DNA from: Erythrobasidium yunnanense | Lineage: Eukaryota > Basidiomycota > Cystobasidiomycetes > Erythrobasidiales > Erythrobasidiaceae | DNA length: 64,000 nt | Direction: 5' to 3' | Assembly: GCA_001600175.1 (NCBI GenBank) | Contig: BCJC01000005.1 | Coordinates: 848,471-912,470 of the forward strand | Part shown: positions 1-12,575 of the stretch, one piece after another | Position numbering within the stretch: the first letter of the stretch is position 1 | How the letters are laid out: every line of letters starts with the position of its first letter | Made by a program: the position numbers and the translations under genes | Notes under the pieces: model-generated | What the model was told of the DNA's origin: nothing | The model's input: only the letters and a program-made list of their open reading frames with translations | The model's database searches: none

Positions 1-3000
1 TGCCTGCTGGTCGAGATACCTCTTGAGGATTGCCATACTCATCAAGGACCAGCTCGACGTATTTGAGAGGGTCTGAAGGAGGCTGAGGTCCGCTTGGATT
101 GAGCTCGGTAGCTGTCTTCCATGCTCGTCGCAGCGCTTGTCTGTAGAGATCTGGGAAATCGTAGACGTAGGTGGTACCCGTGACGTGAGCCTTGTATCGC
201 TTAGGCTGCAGCCATTCCTTGGTGGTGTAAGGAAGGTTGACTGGCTGCAAGTGCTTGGCACCCTGAGCGCCGATAGACTTGAGGATTGTCTGACCCTTCT
301 CTCCCTTTACTTCTCTGTAAGCCTCGTACTTGACTACGAAGCCTGACACGTTCTCGATGACTGCTCGTATGGGCTGCATGTGACCTTGCTCGTCCTCCAA
401 CACGAAACGGATCTCGGAGCTAGTGACTCTGAGTCTCCATAGTCGCTTGCCGTGTCTCTCGATGAAGCCGGCTAGAGCTTGTTGAATCTCATCAAAGCTG
501 ACTTGCAGCGAGTAGACGAAGTTGATGAAAACAGAGTTGACATCGGCGGATCGGTAGTTTGCGCTGGCAATCTCCAGAGCATTGAGGATGTCGGTGACGA
601 GTCGGTCTGTCTCCGAGATGAGGTAGTCGGTAACTTTCATGCTTCCACGCAGTCTTCCAGGACGCAATAAAGCGCGAACGAAGAATCGGCAGTCTTGAGG
701 ATTCTCCTTGCCAGTTGCATAGTAGACGTGTACTTGCCTGTTTTCGGCGAAGCATGGAGTGATGTTGAAGTTGGAGAGACGAGATAGCTCGAGCTGGAAG
801 GCAAGTGCAGGCTCTATGTTTCGGATCTGAGACAATTCTTGCCAGCGGTTCTCGCTCTTGCGCATGGTGAAGTATGAGGGATACTGCCCCTGTCTGCACA
901 CCATAAAGGTGACTCTGCGCATGTTGCGCTTCTCGAGCTCGTCGGCGAATTTGCCAGTGATATTAGCGAAGGTGTCGTGCCATTCTGAATCGCCCATATC
1001 TGGCGCATCTTTGCTGAGAACGAGGGCGGCATTGATGATGTTCTTGCGGTCATTGCGCTCTCTCGATTGGCGATCATCGGCATCGGAAGAAGGAATGAGC
1101 TTCAAGACGTTTGGGAGATCTCGCTCAATCTCCTCGAGGGAGTTTGCAGCGAACATGGCACCGTATCTGAGCGGCTCATGCTGGATCTTCGAGGTCTCCA
1201 GAGCGAAGGTAAGGTCGGAGAAGGAAGCTACTCGCTGCTTGTTGGTAAGTCCCGCAGCTGGAGTGCGAGGAGTTGGCGGGGGAGATGAAGTAGATTGAAC
1301 GCGGAAGGACCAGAAGATAGCCAGGGGCTCGTCATCTGTCAAATCCTCCTCTTGATAGTCGATGCTTAGCACGCTGTATGCCTTGTAGGCACGTCGAACG
1401 TATACATCCATGGCAGCCAGTGAAAGCCAGTGGTCTTTGCCCTTGAAGAAGGCTGGAAGAACATCGTAAACGGTGTAGCGGGAGTCGACTAGCTCCTTCA
1501 GCACATCTGGGTCTGGGAGACGGCTGGATGGAGCGCTTTCGCCATATCTTGTCATCTGCACGGAGTTCTTCAGGATTTGCTCCATCTGGACCTCTCTTTC
1601 GTGGAGAGATGGCAGCTGGCATCGGATGAGTACCTCTCTAGCTTTAAGGGCTACCTTCTGAGTTCCCTTGCTGTCGAGATCTGCGAGCTTCTGCAGTACT
1701 GCCGCGAAGTTCGCTTCTACAGCTGACAGAGAGGCGTTCTCCGTGACAACATCCAATATTGCCGAGATAAGGTTACTCTTGTATGCAGCCTTGGAGTGCG
1801 AAAGCACGATAACAGCAACCTTGTCAAGGTTGTCTCGGTTCTGGTCTCGTAGCTCGAGCACGACATCCGCTTCTTTGCCTGAGAAGATCGACTCTGTCTC
1901 ATAATAGCTAGACATCATGCCAGCAAGAGTCGCCCATTCGTGGGCTTTGAGGCCGTGCATATACCTTTGCACAATGCTGGTGAAAGATGCAATAGCTGCA
2001 CGGAAGGCGGTAGCCTCGGCAGAGCGAAGGTTCTCCGCAGCGTAATTCTCGATGGCTCGGTTGAGCTTGGAGGATGGGAACTCAGTGCCGACTTTGCCAT
2101 GTTGCGTTTCGAGGATAGTTCGGACGTTGCTTTCTAGCTTGAGTGGCATTCTTCCGTGAAGAGTGGAAAGAACGGCGAAAGCTTCGGTGTAAGGCAGCTC
2201 TGGGTCTCGTAGGACTTGCATGAGCTCCTTCAGAGTAGACTGCATCTGGCTTTGGTTGTCGTAACCATCCAGAATATCGCGGAGAATGGAGGTATAGTGT
2301 GCGAAGCGTTGATTTGGCTTGTTACCTACTGCATTTGGCAAGCCCATAGGTGGAAGCTGTCCAGAGAACGGTTTGGCGTGCTGGACTTTGCTGGGATCGT
2401 CGAGGGAGAGAATACCGATAATATCGCCGGCTTCAAGAGTGGTTCCAGGCTGCTTGACGAACTGAGGTACACCGGCCTCTGTAGCGATCAAACTCATGAT
2501 CATTTTCATGACCTGCATAGATGCATTAGCAATGCAGCTTCGGAGACAATCCTAGCAGATACTTACCTCGATTTCTGCATAGGCTTCGCCAGCTTGCACA
2601 TGCTCTCCGCTCTCGACAATGTATCGCACGAGTTTACCAGGCGAAGGCGATCTCAGCTGAGTAGGATCGCTCTCTTGCTCGATCAAACATGTCTTGTTGT
2701 CAATCATAACACGGAGAGTGCCGACTTCCTCCCTCCAGTAAACGGCATGAGACTTGCCATCCAGAAGGATGAGCAGACCACCGTCTGCAAGAGGAAGTGC
2801 GCCAACAGACGTCTTGCCACCGTTCAGGTAAAGAGTCCAAGTGGTAGAGGAGGAGCGAGTGACCATAGTCGAGTACTTGTCGCCCTCGTAGATGAAGTCT
2901 TCACAACCATTAGTCAACTGTTCACAGATGGGCAACACAAGGACTCACCAATGCTGAAGACTGTCTTGAGCATCTCCTTGGAAGGTACCTGACCCTTCTG

Positions 3001-5322
3001 GAGAACAGCCTTGAACTCGCTAACGCAGCTATCGAATTGCAATTGAGCCTTCGTAATAGCACCGCAAATGACAGCGAGCGTCGTGTCTGGTCGTTCGGCA
3101 GTGAGTCTCTCCGTGATGAGAGTATCGAGCCATCCCGTGGTGATGGTATTCTCCTCGAAAGCCTTGAATTCGAGCAGCTTGATGAGGTATTCGGTAGTTG
3201 TTCTGAAGTCTCCTCTGATGCTCAACTCCTTTAGCGCTACTACCATGTTCTTTCTCGCTTCGTTTCTATCCTGTCCATAAGCGAAGATATGACCGAACTG
3301 CGAGTCCGCAAACTCATGCAGACCTCCTGCAGCTGCTACTGAGAAGTAACCCCACACGTTTGTGGAGGAGCGGAAGTTCAGTTCTTGCAATGTACCGGAT
3401 GAAGGCTTGAACCCTGCATCTGGATTCTCGGCTGTGATTCGGACAGCTACTACATGTCCTTTTGGTGAGGGTTTGCGTTGAAGAGCTGAGGAAGCGGGGT
3501 CGGTGAAGTCGAAGTCGATCTTGGTGACTTCGTGAGGGGAGCAGCCGTAAAGCGATCGGATGTCTCGGACGCTGTACAGGGGCAGACCCATAGCGACTTG
3601 CAGCTGAGCAGCTGGAAGATTGACACCAGAAACCATCTCGGTTGTAGGGTGCTCGACTTGAAGACGAGGGTTGAGTTCGAGGAAATAGTAGTTGTCGTCT
3701 GCTGGCGAGTAGAGGTACTCGACGGTACCCGCAGAGACGTATCCGACCAGCTTGGCGAGGCGGACAGCAGACTGTGCCATATGCTCGAAGGTGTCTGGAC
3801 GAGCGATCGTGACGGGTGCTTCTTCAATGATCTTTTGATGTCTTCGTTGAACGGAACAGTCACGTCCGAAGAGCGAGATAGCGTTGCCATACTGATCTGC
3901 AAGGACTTGCACTTCCAAGTGACGAGCACTGCCAGCTAGCTTCATGATAAAGATGGGTGATCCTGCGCAAATGAGGTTGCTTAGCATACGTCTATCTTCC
4001 TTGAATGCCAAGCATGTATCGCACCTGGTACCTCAGCTTCGACAGCCTTGAATGCTTGAGCAAATGCTCCCTCCGAATCTACTTTTCGAATACCCTTTCC
4101 ACCACCTCCTTCTGATGCTTTGATCATGACAGGGAATCCAATAGTCTTTGCGCTTTCCAAACCTTGCGCAGCAGATGTAACGCATGCTCTCATGTATGCC
4201 TCCTCCGGCACTTCAACAAAGCCTTGAGGGCTCATCTGGGTATCGGTGATGCCGGTTCCTGACCAGGCCATACAAGGTACTTGAGCATGCTGCGCTACAA
4301 CTGTTGATGAGATTTTGTCTCCTAATGAGCGCATAGCTGAGCCTGGAGGACCGATGAAGACGATCTTTTGCTTTGATGCTGCTAGCGATTCTGGCAGGCG
4401 AGGGTTTTCGGAAGCGTGTCCCCTGCATCAGAATATATTCAGCCCTAGTCTTTCCTTGACTTGTCCTATGCGACGCACCATCCTGCCCACACAGCGTGTA
4501 CTCCGGATCTTTCAGCAACGTCCACGATAACATCGACGTTGGCGTAGTCTAGGCATGAAAGCTCAGCGGGGAAGCGATTCACGATATATCAAAGTCGACT
4601 GACTGTTGTTGTTGGTGCCTCCTGGGACTTCCACGTATTGGTCTGCCATTCTGATGTAGTCGGCATTGACTTTCAGATCTTCTGGCGTCGCCATGACCGT
4701 GAATTGGATAGCTCGCTCATCTCCGAATGTCTCGTATGCCCACTTCCTCACAGATCGGATCTCTTTGACGCTGTCGTTACAAGCGGAGTTCAAGTCAGCT
4801 TCTCATCGCGGGGCTAATGAGGACAAGCTATCACTCGCGCAGCGATACCGTTGTTTGCGATGAGGACCTGCGAATAAGCAGATCAGCAGGAATGATACAG
4901 TATCCTTCCAGAAAGAGCACACCTTGGTGATGACAGTGTGACCGCCTTTACTTCGGACAAAGTCTGCGACTTTTCCTGGGCTTGCCGAGTTTAAGGAATT
5001 GCCTCCTGCATCACACAATAGATAGCATGTGTCAGTATCCGTTCCCTTGCGCTGCTGCAATCTCCATTGCGATTCTCTGCATGATCGAGGTCCCTCAATC
5101 TCGCGCGCTAGGTTGGGGTTGCATCTCTCGACAAGAAGACCCCAAGATTTGGCGTTGAGAATGTGATATAGATGACATGTGTAGATTGTAGTATCTCGTA
5201 TAGCTTGAAGTTCCAAACTAACCGATAAAATGCTGAACCTTTGCATGCTCAGCTGCAAACGAGTTGCTGGCGTCGCCGTTCGCAGCCCCATTTGGCTGGG
5301 ATGTCCCGTTTGTGAAAGGCAT
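1..5322 (-). CDS. ACC1: acetyl-CoA carboxylase, 5' part (3' end beyond the window)
   Basis: Cytosolic multidomain carboxylase making malonyl-CoA for fatty-acid synthesis. My exons are 5322-5223, 5005-4923, 4867-4839 (29 nt), 4770-4604, 4548-4479, 4422-4025, 3962-2949, 2898-2567 and 2512 to 1. Joined, they give the eukaryotic order: N-terminal [15 protein letters not shown], the ATP-grasp loop [13 protein letters not shown], the biotin-carboxylase site [11 protein letters not shown], and the biotin-carrier site VMKMIMSL with its lysine codon at 2506-2504. The central domain follows, then the start of the carboxyltransferase region ([21 protein letters not shown]) before the window ends. The start at 5322 opens a short Asn/Ser-rich leader that runs in frame into exon 2. 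The intron after exon 3 appears to be GC-AG (donor GCGAGT). Only the identity of the first few residues is uncertain. Confidence 0.96.
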
Positions 5323-6338
5323 TGAAAGCCGCCGACGAGCTTGCGCGCTTCAAAAGAGCTTTTCGAGATATCTTGCAGAGAGATGGAGAGAAAAGACCAG
5401 GCGATAGGGGTAGGCTGTTGAGACTGGCCGTAAGCGGAGACTCAAGACACTTCAGAAGCTTCAAAGTCTACCTCTACGTTGATTGTTGAAATCACTTTGC
5501 GACCTTGAAAGTCAAGCGAAAAGAAAGGCTTCAAGGTCGCCGGTAAGTGGCGCTCCTTGGCCTGGCTCGTTGAGGATGGGGAGAAGGTCATAGAGCAGCG
5601 ATGTCGAGCAGATGAACAAGATCTTGATTGTTTCAGGGAGCAGTACACGCAAAGTAAAGTACATCTAGCTTCATGCAGCTACAAAGACTTGAGGTGCCTG
5701 TCAAGTTGCATCGGCATACACTATTTGTCATCCGAGTATTCCGCTTCGGACTTGACTGATACTTGCTAAGTCACTCCATCTCAGTTGACGCACACATCTG
5801 TATCCGGAGATGAGCAGGCGTCAGCTCGATCTTGCTCTGACGAGAACAGGCTACTATACGTTTGACGAGATACCAAGATCAGATCGGGTGTATCCGCTCT
5901 TGTGTATAGCCTTGCCCATAGCTTCAAATACGTAGGAATCCTCAGCGCTGCCTCAACGCCAACAAACGTGAAAAATCGATGTGAGAACAGGGGAGATGAT
6001 GACATATACTGGAAGAGGCTCGTGAAGAGTGTGCTTGCAGCGTGCATGGGCTGATGTGAAAAGGAAAGGTTTTACAATTCAGACGGTCTGGTGCGTCGAA
6101 GCTTATGCCGAATGTGTTCCGTGTCTGGCACAACGAGAGGGGGTGTTATTGGTCAAGCTGGCAGCACTGATAGAACGTCAACTTGAACACAGGAAAGGCA
6201 GATTGTAGAAGAGCCTGTCTAGGGCAAATTTTAAAGAAGAATGAGGATGGAAGATAGCGGAAACAGGAAAATACGATACGAGCTGCTCCTTAGGCAAGGA
6301 GCTTTCTCGACGCAGACTTCCCTCCGGGTTCGGGCCAG
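5323..6338. other. gene-free stretch upstream of ACC1
   Basis: About 1 kb with only short overlapping ORFs in unrelated frames and no recognisable domain. It must hold the ACC1 promoter and 5' leader. I see no convincing TATA box, operator or repeat. Confidence 0.5.
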
Positions 6339-6707
6339 TCACTGTGTTCCGGGATAGTAAGGCTCGCCAATCGTTTCTCGATAAGAGCAGACTGCGCAGA
6401 GGACCACGGGCACCACGGGGAAGCCGTGGACGGTATTGTAGGCGTATCTGTTATCCGTCACTGTGGTATTTACCAGCGGATGATTGTATGTAGGATTGTA
6501 ATGTGAGGATCGTCTTTCACAGAAATAATTTGAGGCTCTTGAGTGTTTCCTGGGATTGAGGTTACATCGCCATCGATATCTAGGTGGTTGTGTCTCTGAC
6601 GATATGTTGACCAAAGTCATCCTGCCGTTACACGTCGTGGAGGGACAGGGCTTTGCTGGTGCTTCTGTGATGCCGATACCGTATGCCCCGGCTGCTGAAC
6701 CCTCCAT
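6339..6707 (-). CDS. small Cys-rich protein, unrecognised (paralog of the ORF at 7830)
   Basis: A 122-residue ORF. Its C-terminal half carries a spaced cysteine pattern: CP..TC, then RWRC, YFCERR, a His, and LCAVCSYRE near the end. The ORF at 7830-8132 has the same order (CP, HWQC, YFCGR, H, LCTVCLHKE), so the two look like diverged copies on the same strand about 1.4 kb apart. The pattern would suit a small zinc-binding fold, which is inference. There is no clear signal peptide. An upstream exon in 6708-6980 cannot be excluded, because another minus-strand frame stays open there. Confidence 0.4.
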   Translation of the reverse strand: MEGSAAGAYGIGITEAPAKPCPSTTCNGRMTLVNISSETQPPRYRWRCNLNPRKHSRASNYFCERRSSHYNPTYNHPLVNTTVTDNRYAYNTVHGFPVVPVVLCAVCSYRETIGEPYYPGTQ

Positions 6708-7829
6708 ATTGTTCGAGTCTGTCTTTATAAGCTTGACGTATGGAGCAGGAGATTGCTGAGGTGCTGCTGGTTCGAGATGGAAAGAAGAGAAGAGACAGCA
6801 GCAGGATCAGCGAGCTTTTTGTGCGGGGACTGCCCCTATGTGCTCCAAAAACATGGATCTCAACCGATGCACCAGTAGTTTCCCTTTTCTTCCTCCTTTC
6901 AGAGAAAGTACCCTTGTAGCTATAAGACTCGCCGAGCTCTTGGCAGGATCCTTGCCCTTCATAGATGCTTTCGGTCAAGTTTTGAGCTTACTGACAGAGA
7001 AGGCTGTGCAGTTGCCTCTTGACTCTGCTTCAACGTCAAGTCGATCAACCTCGTGTCGCCAAATATCTTGAGGGCGGATGCGACGGATACCTCGTCCCGT
7101 TTCTGGATGTCGAGCGCGATTCGGCGACGGCCTCTAGCTCCGACTCTGCCAGCACCAGGAGGTCTGACCTGTTGAGGGTTTCGAGGCCGGCAAGGATGGT
7201 GGGAGAGCCTATTGGGATCTGTTTGTGGTATTACGCGTCGACGATGATCTACTTGCAGCTCAGACTGCATTAGGCGGATCCTGCGTTCTGCATGCCAGTA
7301 GGCGTGGATAGCAAGAGAGATGTCCGAATCGAAGGCGAGAAGTGACACTTCATGCAGATCGCCGGAAGAGCGAGAAGGCAGAGTCAGCGAGTCCTTGGGT
7401 TATGTGGAGGATCTATCAGAAGGAAACCACAGACCTATGTCTTCTGGGTGTCAGGAACTGGCCCCATTGACCCACTGGGTTCTTGCATGCGTAAACGTTC
7501 CTTTGGCGATGCTAAATCTTGCGGCGCTCAAAGTCGATCTGGACTTCCGAAAGATTGCCTAATAGGTCCAAGGTCAGGTACAGTCCGTCAGCAGCCGACT
7601 TTACATCTGTATCACAACCTTGAGCGAGTCTGCGTTATTGATGTTGGAGGAACGACTAAGAGTAGATTGCAAATGAGCCCGTTTCAAGGCATTTCTTAGG
7701 TTAGGGAACGATACAGAGGAAAACATAGCAAGACATGAAGGAGGTGTGTCTAGAGTTGAGGGTCTGTCTGCAGCGGTAGCCTTGCTTGCCGTGAACTCAT
7801 TTCAAGGCCCAGGAAGAGCAATAGTAAGA
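6708..7829. other. gene-poor stretch between the two Cys-rich ORFs
   Basis: Holds several 60-130 codon ORFs in both directions. Around 7060-7350 a minus-strand stretch looks mildly protein-like in two frames (one contains AIHAYWHAERRIRL, another TILAGLETLNRSDLL), which could be exons of a small gene. I could not build a model with a start and stop. Confidence 0.35.
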
Positions 7830-8132
7830 TTATTCATCGCGCTCTTTGTGGAGACAGACTGTGCAGAGGAGCCATGACTTGTAGGGCACACAAGGATGCT
7901 CGTCCCTGCCGCAGAAGTAGCGAGCGGGCCGTTTGTGCCCGCCTCTCTCCGAGCACTGCCAGTGATCGCTTCTGCTGCGAGAGCCTTTCGTGTACGTCAT
8001 TGCGCCAGGACATCGTTCGACGTAACCTTCGCTATCTGTGATCTCAAAGTCGCAATACTGACGGGCAGGTGTTGCGTTTATGCCGCGTTTCTCGGTAGCG
8101 GAAGTGGGGAGGCGATATCGAGGTCTATGCAT
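7830..8132 (-). CDS. small Cys-rich protein, unrecognised (paralog of the ORF at 6339)
   Basis: About 100 residues from an internal Met at 8132; the frame stays open upstream to 8435. The C-terminal motif is HWQC, YFCGRDEH, LLCTVCLHKERDE, matching the Cys/His order in the ORF at 6339-6707. Two CxxC-like pairs and a conserved Trp-x-Cys suggest a metal-binding or disulfide-rich fold. I recognise no family. The shared motif across two diverged ORFs is the main reason to call it coding; there is no splice evidence. The start is uncertain by about 100 codons. Confidence 0.4.
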   Translation of the reverse strand: MHRPRYRLPTSATEKRGINATPARQYCDFEITDSEGYVERCPGAMTYTKGSRSRSDHWQCSERGGHKRPARYFCGRDEHPCVPYKSWLLCTVCLHKERDE

Positions 8133-9577
8133 CTTGACAAAGTTTTTCTGAGCGGGAGGTGTGTCCGAGTCTGATGGACGAAGATCCGCTGACGCTATCG
8201 TTAAATCAAGAGGTGACCAGGAACTTGGTAGCGAATTAGCTTTTATGGAGCATCTCCTAGTTTGCTCAAAGGTAAGCAGAAGACCATTGTAGTGTATCTG
8301 TCCCCTTTCACTACCTCGGATAGCCGAGCCCTTCTGTTCTTCCGGTTTTATGATCTTGATCCATTCCTTGTAAACGTCTACACTTTGCCTACTCAGCGAG
8401 CATGTACGCTGAATGTGAGCGGGACCAACCTTCACATTCGCACTTGATCCGCTCTACATGCGGGAGCCTTTGATGAGCAGAGCCTTTGTAGAAGCTGTGC
8501 TGTTGTGAGCGTAGAGGTAGTGACCCTACCACTCTGCTGTTTGCCTATCATCCACCACATACACAACAAGCACACTTAGTATATTCAATGACTACAGTTT
8601 GCCTTGTGAAGGCGATGTGAGAGCAAGTACCTCTTACACTGAGAGTTGTGCAGCGACCTCTTGGCTTTGTTTCGGCCCCAATAGGAAATGATCTGCTTGA
8701 CGAAGTATGCTGTCTGTTCGGCGGGCAGAAAGCTGCTTGCATCGCCCCTCTGGTCCAAGCGTCGTACATGAAGCATCGATGGCTACAGTTCCCGCAACTA
8801 CATCAAGCCTCCGTTGTCGAGATAGAGACGCCAGGCAGTACAGCTGAGCCCAAGGTATTTAGCAGAAGTGATAACCGGGTCGTCTGCGGAAGGTGCTAAG
8901 GGCAGCAGCAATTGCGAATGGAAAAGGGAGCTGCGCCATTATATCTCTGACACAACGCAGAATATAAAGGAGTTTGGCTTCGCTCGCTTTCGTCTTCGTA
9001 CGGTAAAATCTGGATGATTTCGGCTTGCTCTTCAAGTGACTTGACTAGCAGGACGTATAAACAGCAAAGTCGACATAGAGGATGAAGAGCGAAAAGTGGT
9101 CAGAATGTTCAAGCTGAGCTTTCGCAGATCTAAGCGGATCAGCCAGTCATGCACTCATGCATGAACGAGATGGATTTGAGCGGAGAAGAAGGAGCAGAGC
9201 AGCCGAGATTTCGCACAGACTGTCAGCGCGCATCAGCAATCATCAGCATCTATCATCAGCGAACATGTCACATCAGCTGCTCCCTTCCAATTGTTTCATT
9301 CCAACCAGCAAACAGCGACAAACACTGACGATCAGGATGAGGGGACGGATCCACGCCCAGCCGGCCCAAACGCGCACTTGCTGACGATTAGCATGCGCTT
9401 GGATCCCTTTTCCTTTTGGCCACTCGCGCAGTCTACTTCCCTCCCCTTTTTCCCTTTCCAACCTCACCAACTCTGGAGTTGTCCCCTGTCGACCAATTCT
9501 TTGCAACTTCGCTCACATTCACTCTCTTTCTGACCAATTTCATCCATCAACCTCGATCCATCTCCTGTAGTTCAACG
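8133..9577. other. gene-free stretch upstream of the GPI-protein gene
   Basis: Only short conflicting ORFs. 9400-9575 is pyrimidine-rich (runs of C and T) directly before the ATG at 9578, typical of a fungal promoter or 5' leader. Nothing else is recognisable. Confidence 0.45.
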
Positions 9578-10627
9578 ATGCCCTCGTTCATCCTCACCGC
9601 TGCATCCCTCCTCGCTGCCGCAAGCGCCGCTCTCGCACTCAAGATTGAGTCGCCCCCATCGTGAGTGGCCGTCGCCGTCAATCTATCACTCTTACAGCGC
9701 GTATTGATGCTCTGTTGTCGCTGCCAGGATCATCCAAGGCCAAGTAAGCTTCGAGCGAGCCAGCGAGGAGGGGAGGTCGGTGCGCGTCCGCTGACTTTGA
9801 TTGGAATTGCAGCCCGTACAGATTGCCTGGTCTGAAGGAGCAGCTGGCGACATCTTCCTATCTGTCATTCCAGGTGGAGACCCATCTGCAGCAGCCGTAA
9901 GTCCAGCCACTCTCGCTGTTGTCGTAGACCACGCTCAGTCCTCCTTTGTTTCGGTCACCAGCTCGTATCGTTCCCTACTCAGAATGGCGCATCTGGTACC
10001 TTCACCTGGTTAGTCGACAGATATCAGTATTTTGACTACATGCTAATTCTTGGTGTTTGTCCAGGACCCCCGAGCTCGACCCCGGTACTTCCATCACCCT
10101 CAAGGCCGTAGACAGCACTGTGCGCATACTCCCACTCACTCTTCATACCATATCACTAATTCGCTTCATTCGGACAGGGTGTAAACGCCTACTCATCCCC
10201 CGTCACCATCCAAGCTGGAGCAGGAGGTGCTGCACCCGCCCCTGGTGGAAGCAGCTCTGCTGCCTCTTCCGCCGCAACTAGTGCTTCGTCAGCCGCTTCT
10301 TCAGCTGCTTCAGGGGCCACTTCGACCGTCTCTAGCGCCGCTTCGTCCGCTTCGTCAGCCGCTACCAACAGAGTCAGCAGCGCGTGAGTCCCTTCTCCCC
10401 TTCTCCCACTCCTCTTCTTATGAAACACATACTGACTCGATTGTGCGATTCACAGCGTATCCGGTGCCAGCTCAGTCGCTTCATCTCTCGGATCAGCCAT
10501 CACAAGCGCTGGCGGAGCAGCTACCTCAGCAGTTGGAAACGCCGGAAACAACGGTGCTGGATACGTCAACCAAGTCGCTTTCTCGGCCGTACTCGGTGTC
10601 GCTGGGCTGGCTGTCTTGCTCGCTTAG
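9578..10627 (+). CDS. secreted GPI-anchored Ser/Ala-rich protein with Kre9/Knh1-type domain
   Basis: Probably a cell-surface or wall protein. Exons are 9578-9660, 9728-9743 (16 nt), 9813-9896, 9962-10008, 10065-10119, 10178-10383 and 10456-10627. The product begins with a signal peptide (MPSFILTAASLLAAASAALA). An Ig-like Kre9/Knh1 N-terminal domain follows (IESPPSIIQGQPVQIAW, GDIFLSVIPGG, GASGTFTWTPELDPGTSITL). After that comes a long Ser/Ala/Thr-rich stalk and a hydrophobic tail (VAFSAVLGVAGLAVLLA) ending at the stop, as expected for GPI addition. All exon joins keep frame, and both sides of the 16-nt exon complete the domain. Members of this family are widespread in fungi and often abundant at the surface. 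Which exact wall role it has cannot be said. Confidence 0.9.
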
Positions 10628-11831
10628 ATGGACGAATCTACAAAGATCGGGATGGGCAAGTCACCGACTCATCTGTCCTTATCAACAGATCTCGCGCATA
10701 TAGAGACTAGATCATCGTTCTATTCGTACTCGTCAGCACCATTTCTCGCTGTATAGCTTCTTCTCGCGTAGAACCTCTATAGCTTTCGACGATTCCCACA
10801 CACACACACACACAACTAGACCACCCCCTCCACTTCGTTTCCTCACGAGCCCTCGTTACTTAGTGTTCTGTCTACATCTGCGCACGCCGTCGTTATTTTC
10901 ATCTTCTTCTTTTCTTCGGAAATGCCAAATGGACTGTCTTCGATAATATCGGCTACGAGATCTGTCTCACGCTGTTACGTTCCTCAATACACTTGGCGCA
11001 CTGATGTCTGAAGGTTGACCAAGCCTGCAGCGCAAAGCCTGCATGACCTGACTGATCGAGACTCTTCCGAGACAGCGATGTGCGCAATACGAAGGAGCAA
11101 CAAAGCAACAAGCTACTGTACTGCAAAGTGATCTCCTTTGTGTCTATGCAGTCAAGCGTCGCTCGGTAATGCTTTGCCGTTCTCGTACTGGCTTTGCTGC
11201 TCGCGTATTTGTGTACATTCCCATACCTGCTCCATATCTACAAAGCTCATGATCGATCCTATTACTTTTGATCAACCACCATCTAAAGGAAGGCTACGTC
11301 TAAAGAGAAGTCGCAAAGTAGCTGCATTTGGACAGCCCTACCTGCCGGAATGAAAGTCGAAAGAGGCGAAATAGACGGGACCTAAAGCTTATAGGATTAT
11401 AGGCTAGCGATGATGATGGAATAGACAGACTTTGGATTGTGTTTGGCGTTATGGTTCTGGCGGAGTATCGAAATAGGGTCCGTGGGAAAAGGTCAACGGC
11501 GAGGGATGGGAAAATCGGTGGAAAGGATCGCGTAAGGTGCTATGTCCATGCTTTTTAGAAATGTACCCGAAAGTTCGAAAGTGGATCTCGACACCCATAG
11601 CCATGCGATATTGCCAGCGTATTCCAGGACAAGTAAAGTAGAAGTTGCGATAGTGGTGATGGTAAGGCCCCAATGACTCCGAGGACGTATGTGAATGCCG
11701 CTTGTCCGTCATAGGGAGACAGAAGCGACGAGGTAAGAAAAGGGTCGAACATTGACTTTGAAGAGGAGAGTCAGGCGATGAGCGTCTGGCATCATCGAAA
11801 CCTTCCACCTATGCCGTGTAACAGATGACTT
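10628..11831. other. gene-free stretch with 3' regions of flanking genes
   Basis: Convergent 3' ends of the GPI-protein gene (plus) and the small basic-protein gene (minus). It holds a CA microsatellite at 10797-10814. A minus-strand ORF at 11449-11808 has no homology I recognise. Confidence 0.45.
10797..10814. repeat. (CA)9 microsatellite
   Basis: Nine uninterrupted CA units about 170 bp after the stop of the GPI-protein gene, probably in or near its 3' UTR. Confidence 0.95.
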
Positions 11832-12372
11832 TCACTCGTCGAGCTGGATTCTTGACTCTCCCGCCTTTGCTCTATCGCTCTTGACCTTCCTCACTAAGCG
11901 AGGCGGTACCTTGTACTTGCCCGATCCAGGCAACGACGACGACGACGAAGAAGTCTTTATAGTAGCCGTAGAAGCATTTGATGCATTACTGTTTCCTCGG
12001 ATGTGATTTGTGTAGTTTTTGAGAACCTCTCGCTGAGCGATTCGAGGGGAGGATTTGTGTGAAGATAGTGTTGAAAATTGGCTCGTAGATTGAGTGACGG
12101 GAGTGTTTGATGCTCCCGCGTAACCAGCCACACTCGCTTGTCGAGTGCGAGAATTCGCGACAGTGGACGAGGAGGAAGGAACGCGCTTGTGTCCAGAAGC
12201 ACTATACTCTTTGTAAGGATAGGCGCTCTTGTAGTGAGGTATGACTGCGCCATTCGTGGTGGCGAAGCGCTCATGACTGTACTTGGCTCGATGAGTCTCG
12301 GAAAAGGGAGGATTCGTAGTATTTGAGCGAGCCGATAGGCGGAGGAGTAGGATGAACGCCCATCTCGTACAT
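11832..12372 (-). CDS. small Ser-rich basic protein, unrecognised
   Basis: Two exons, 12372-12283 and 12227-11832, join in frame across a 55-nt GT-AG intron (branch-like CTCAC). The product is about 160 residues. The N-terminus is GVHPTPPPIGSLKYYESSLF. A Tyr-rich then Ser/Thr/Asn-rich middle follows, and a basic tail contains KYKVPPRLVRKVKSDRAKAG before the stop. No domain is recognised. The low-complexity middle suggests disorder; the basic C-terminal block is the part most likely to be conserved. It lies downstream of the RING/RRM gene on the same strand, with a 28-bp inverted repeat between them. It could be a 3' part of that gene, but the upstream gene has its own stop at 12690. Confidence 0.5.
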
Positions 12373-12575
12373 CGTTGCCGTGACTTGTTTCGTTATGATA
12401 AGATGATGCGTACGGTCTAGAGAAATGGGTTCGCGCAGCTGGAGAAGGTAGATTCGATATATTCTGAGATAGGTGAATGTTCAGGCAGTTTCAGGAGAGC
12501 AGAACAGAAGGAGGACAATGCATCAGCTCATAAGCTCCAAGCTTGTTGCAAGCCAAAACAAAAACCCATAAAAAT

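Noticed and set aside
8548-8776. Possible third copy of the Cys-rich ORF family
   Set aside because: It has several cysteines, but their order does not match the other two in any single frame.
11449-11808. 119-codon minus-strand ORF and an overlapping hydrophobic 65-codon ORF
   Set aside because: They lie where the 3' UTR of the gene at 11832-12372 is expected. No shared motif or start context supports coding.
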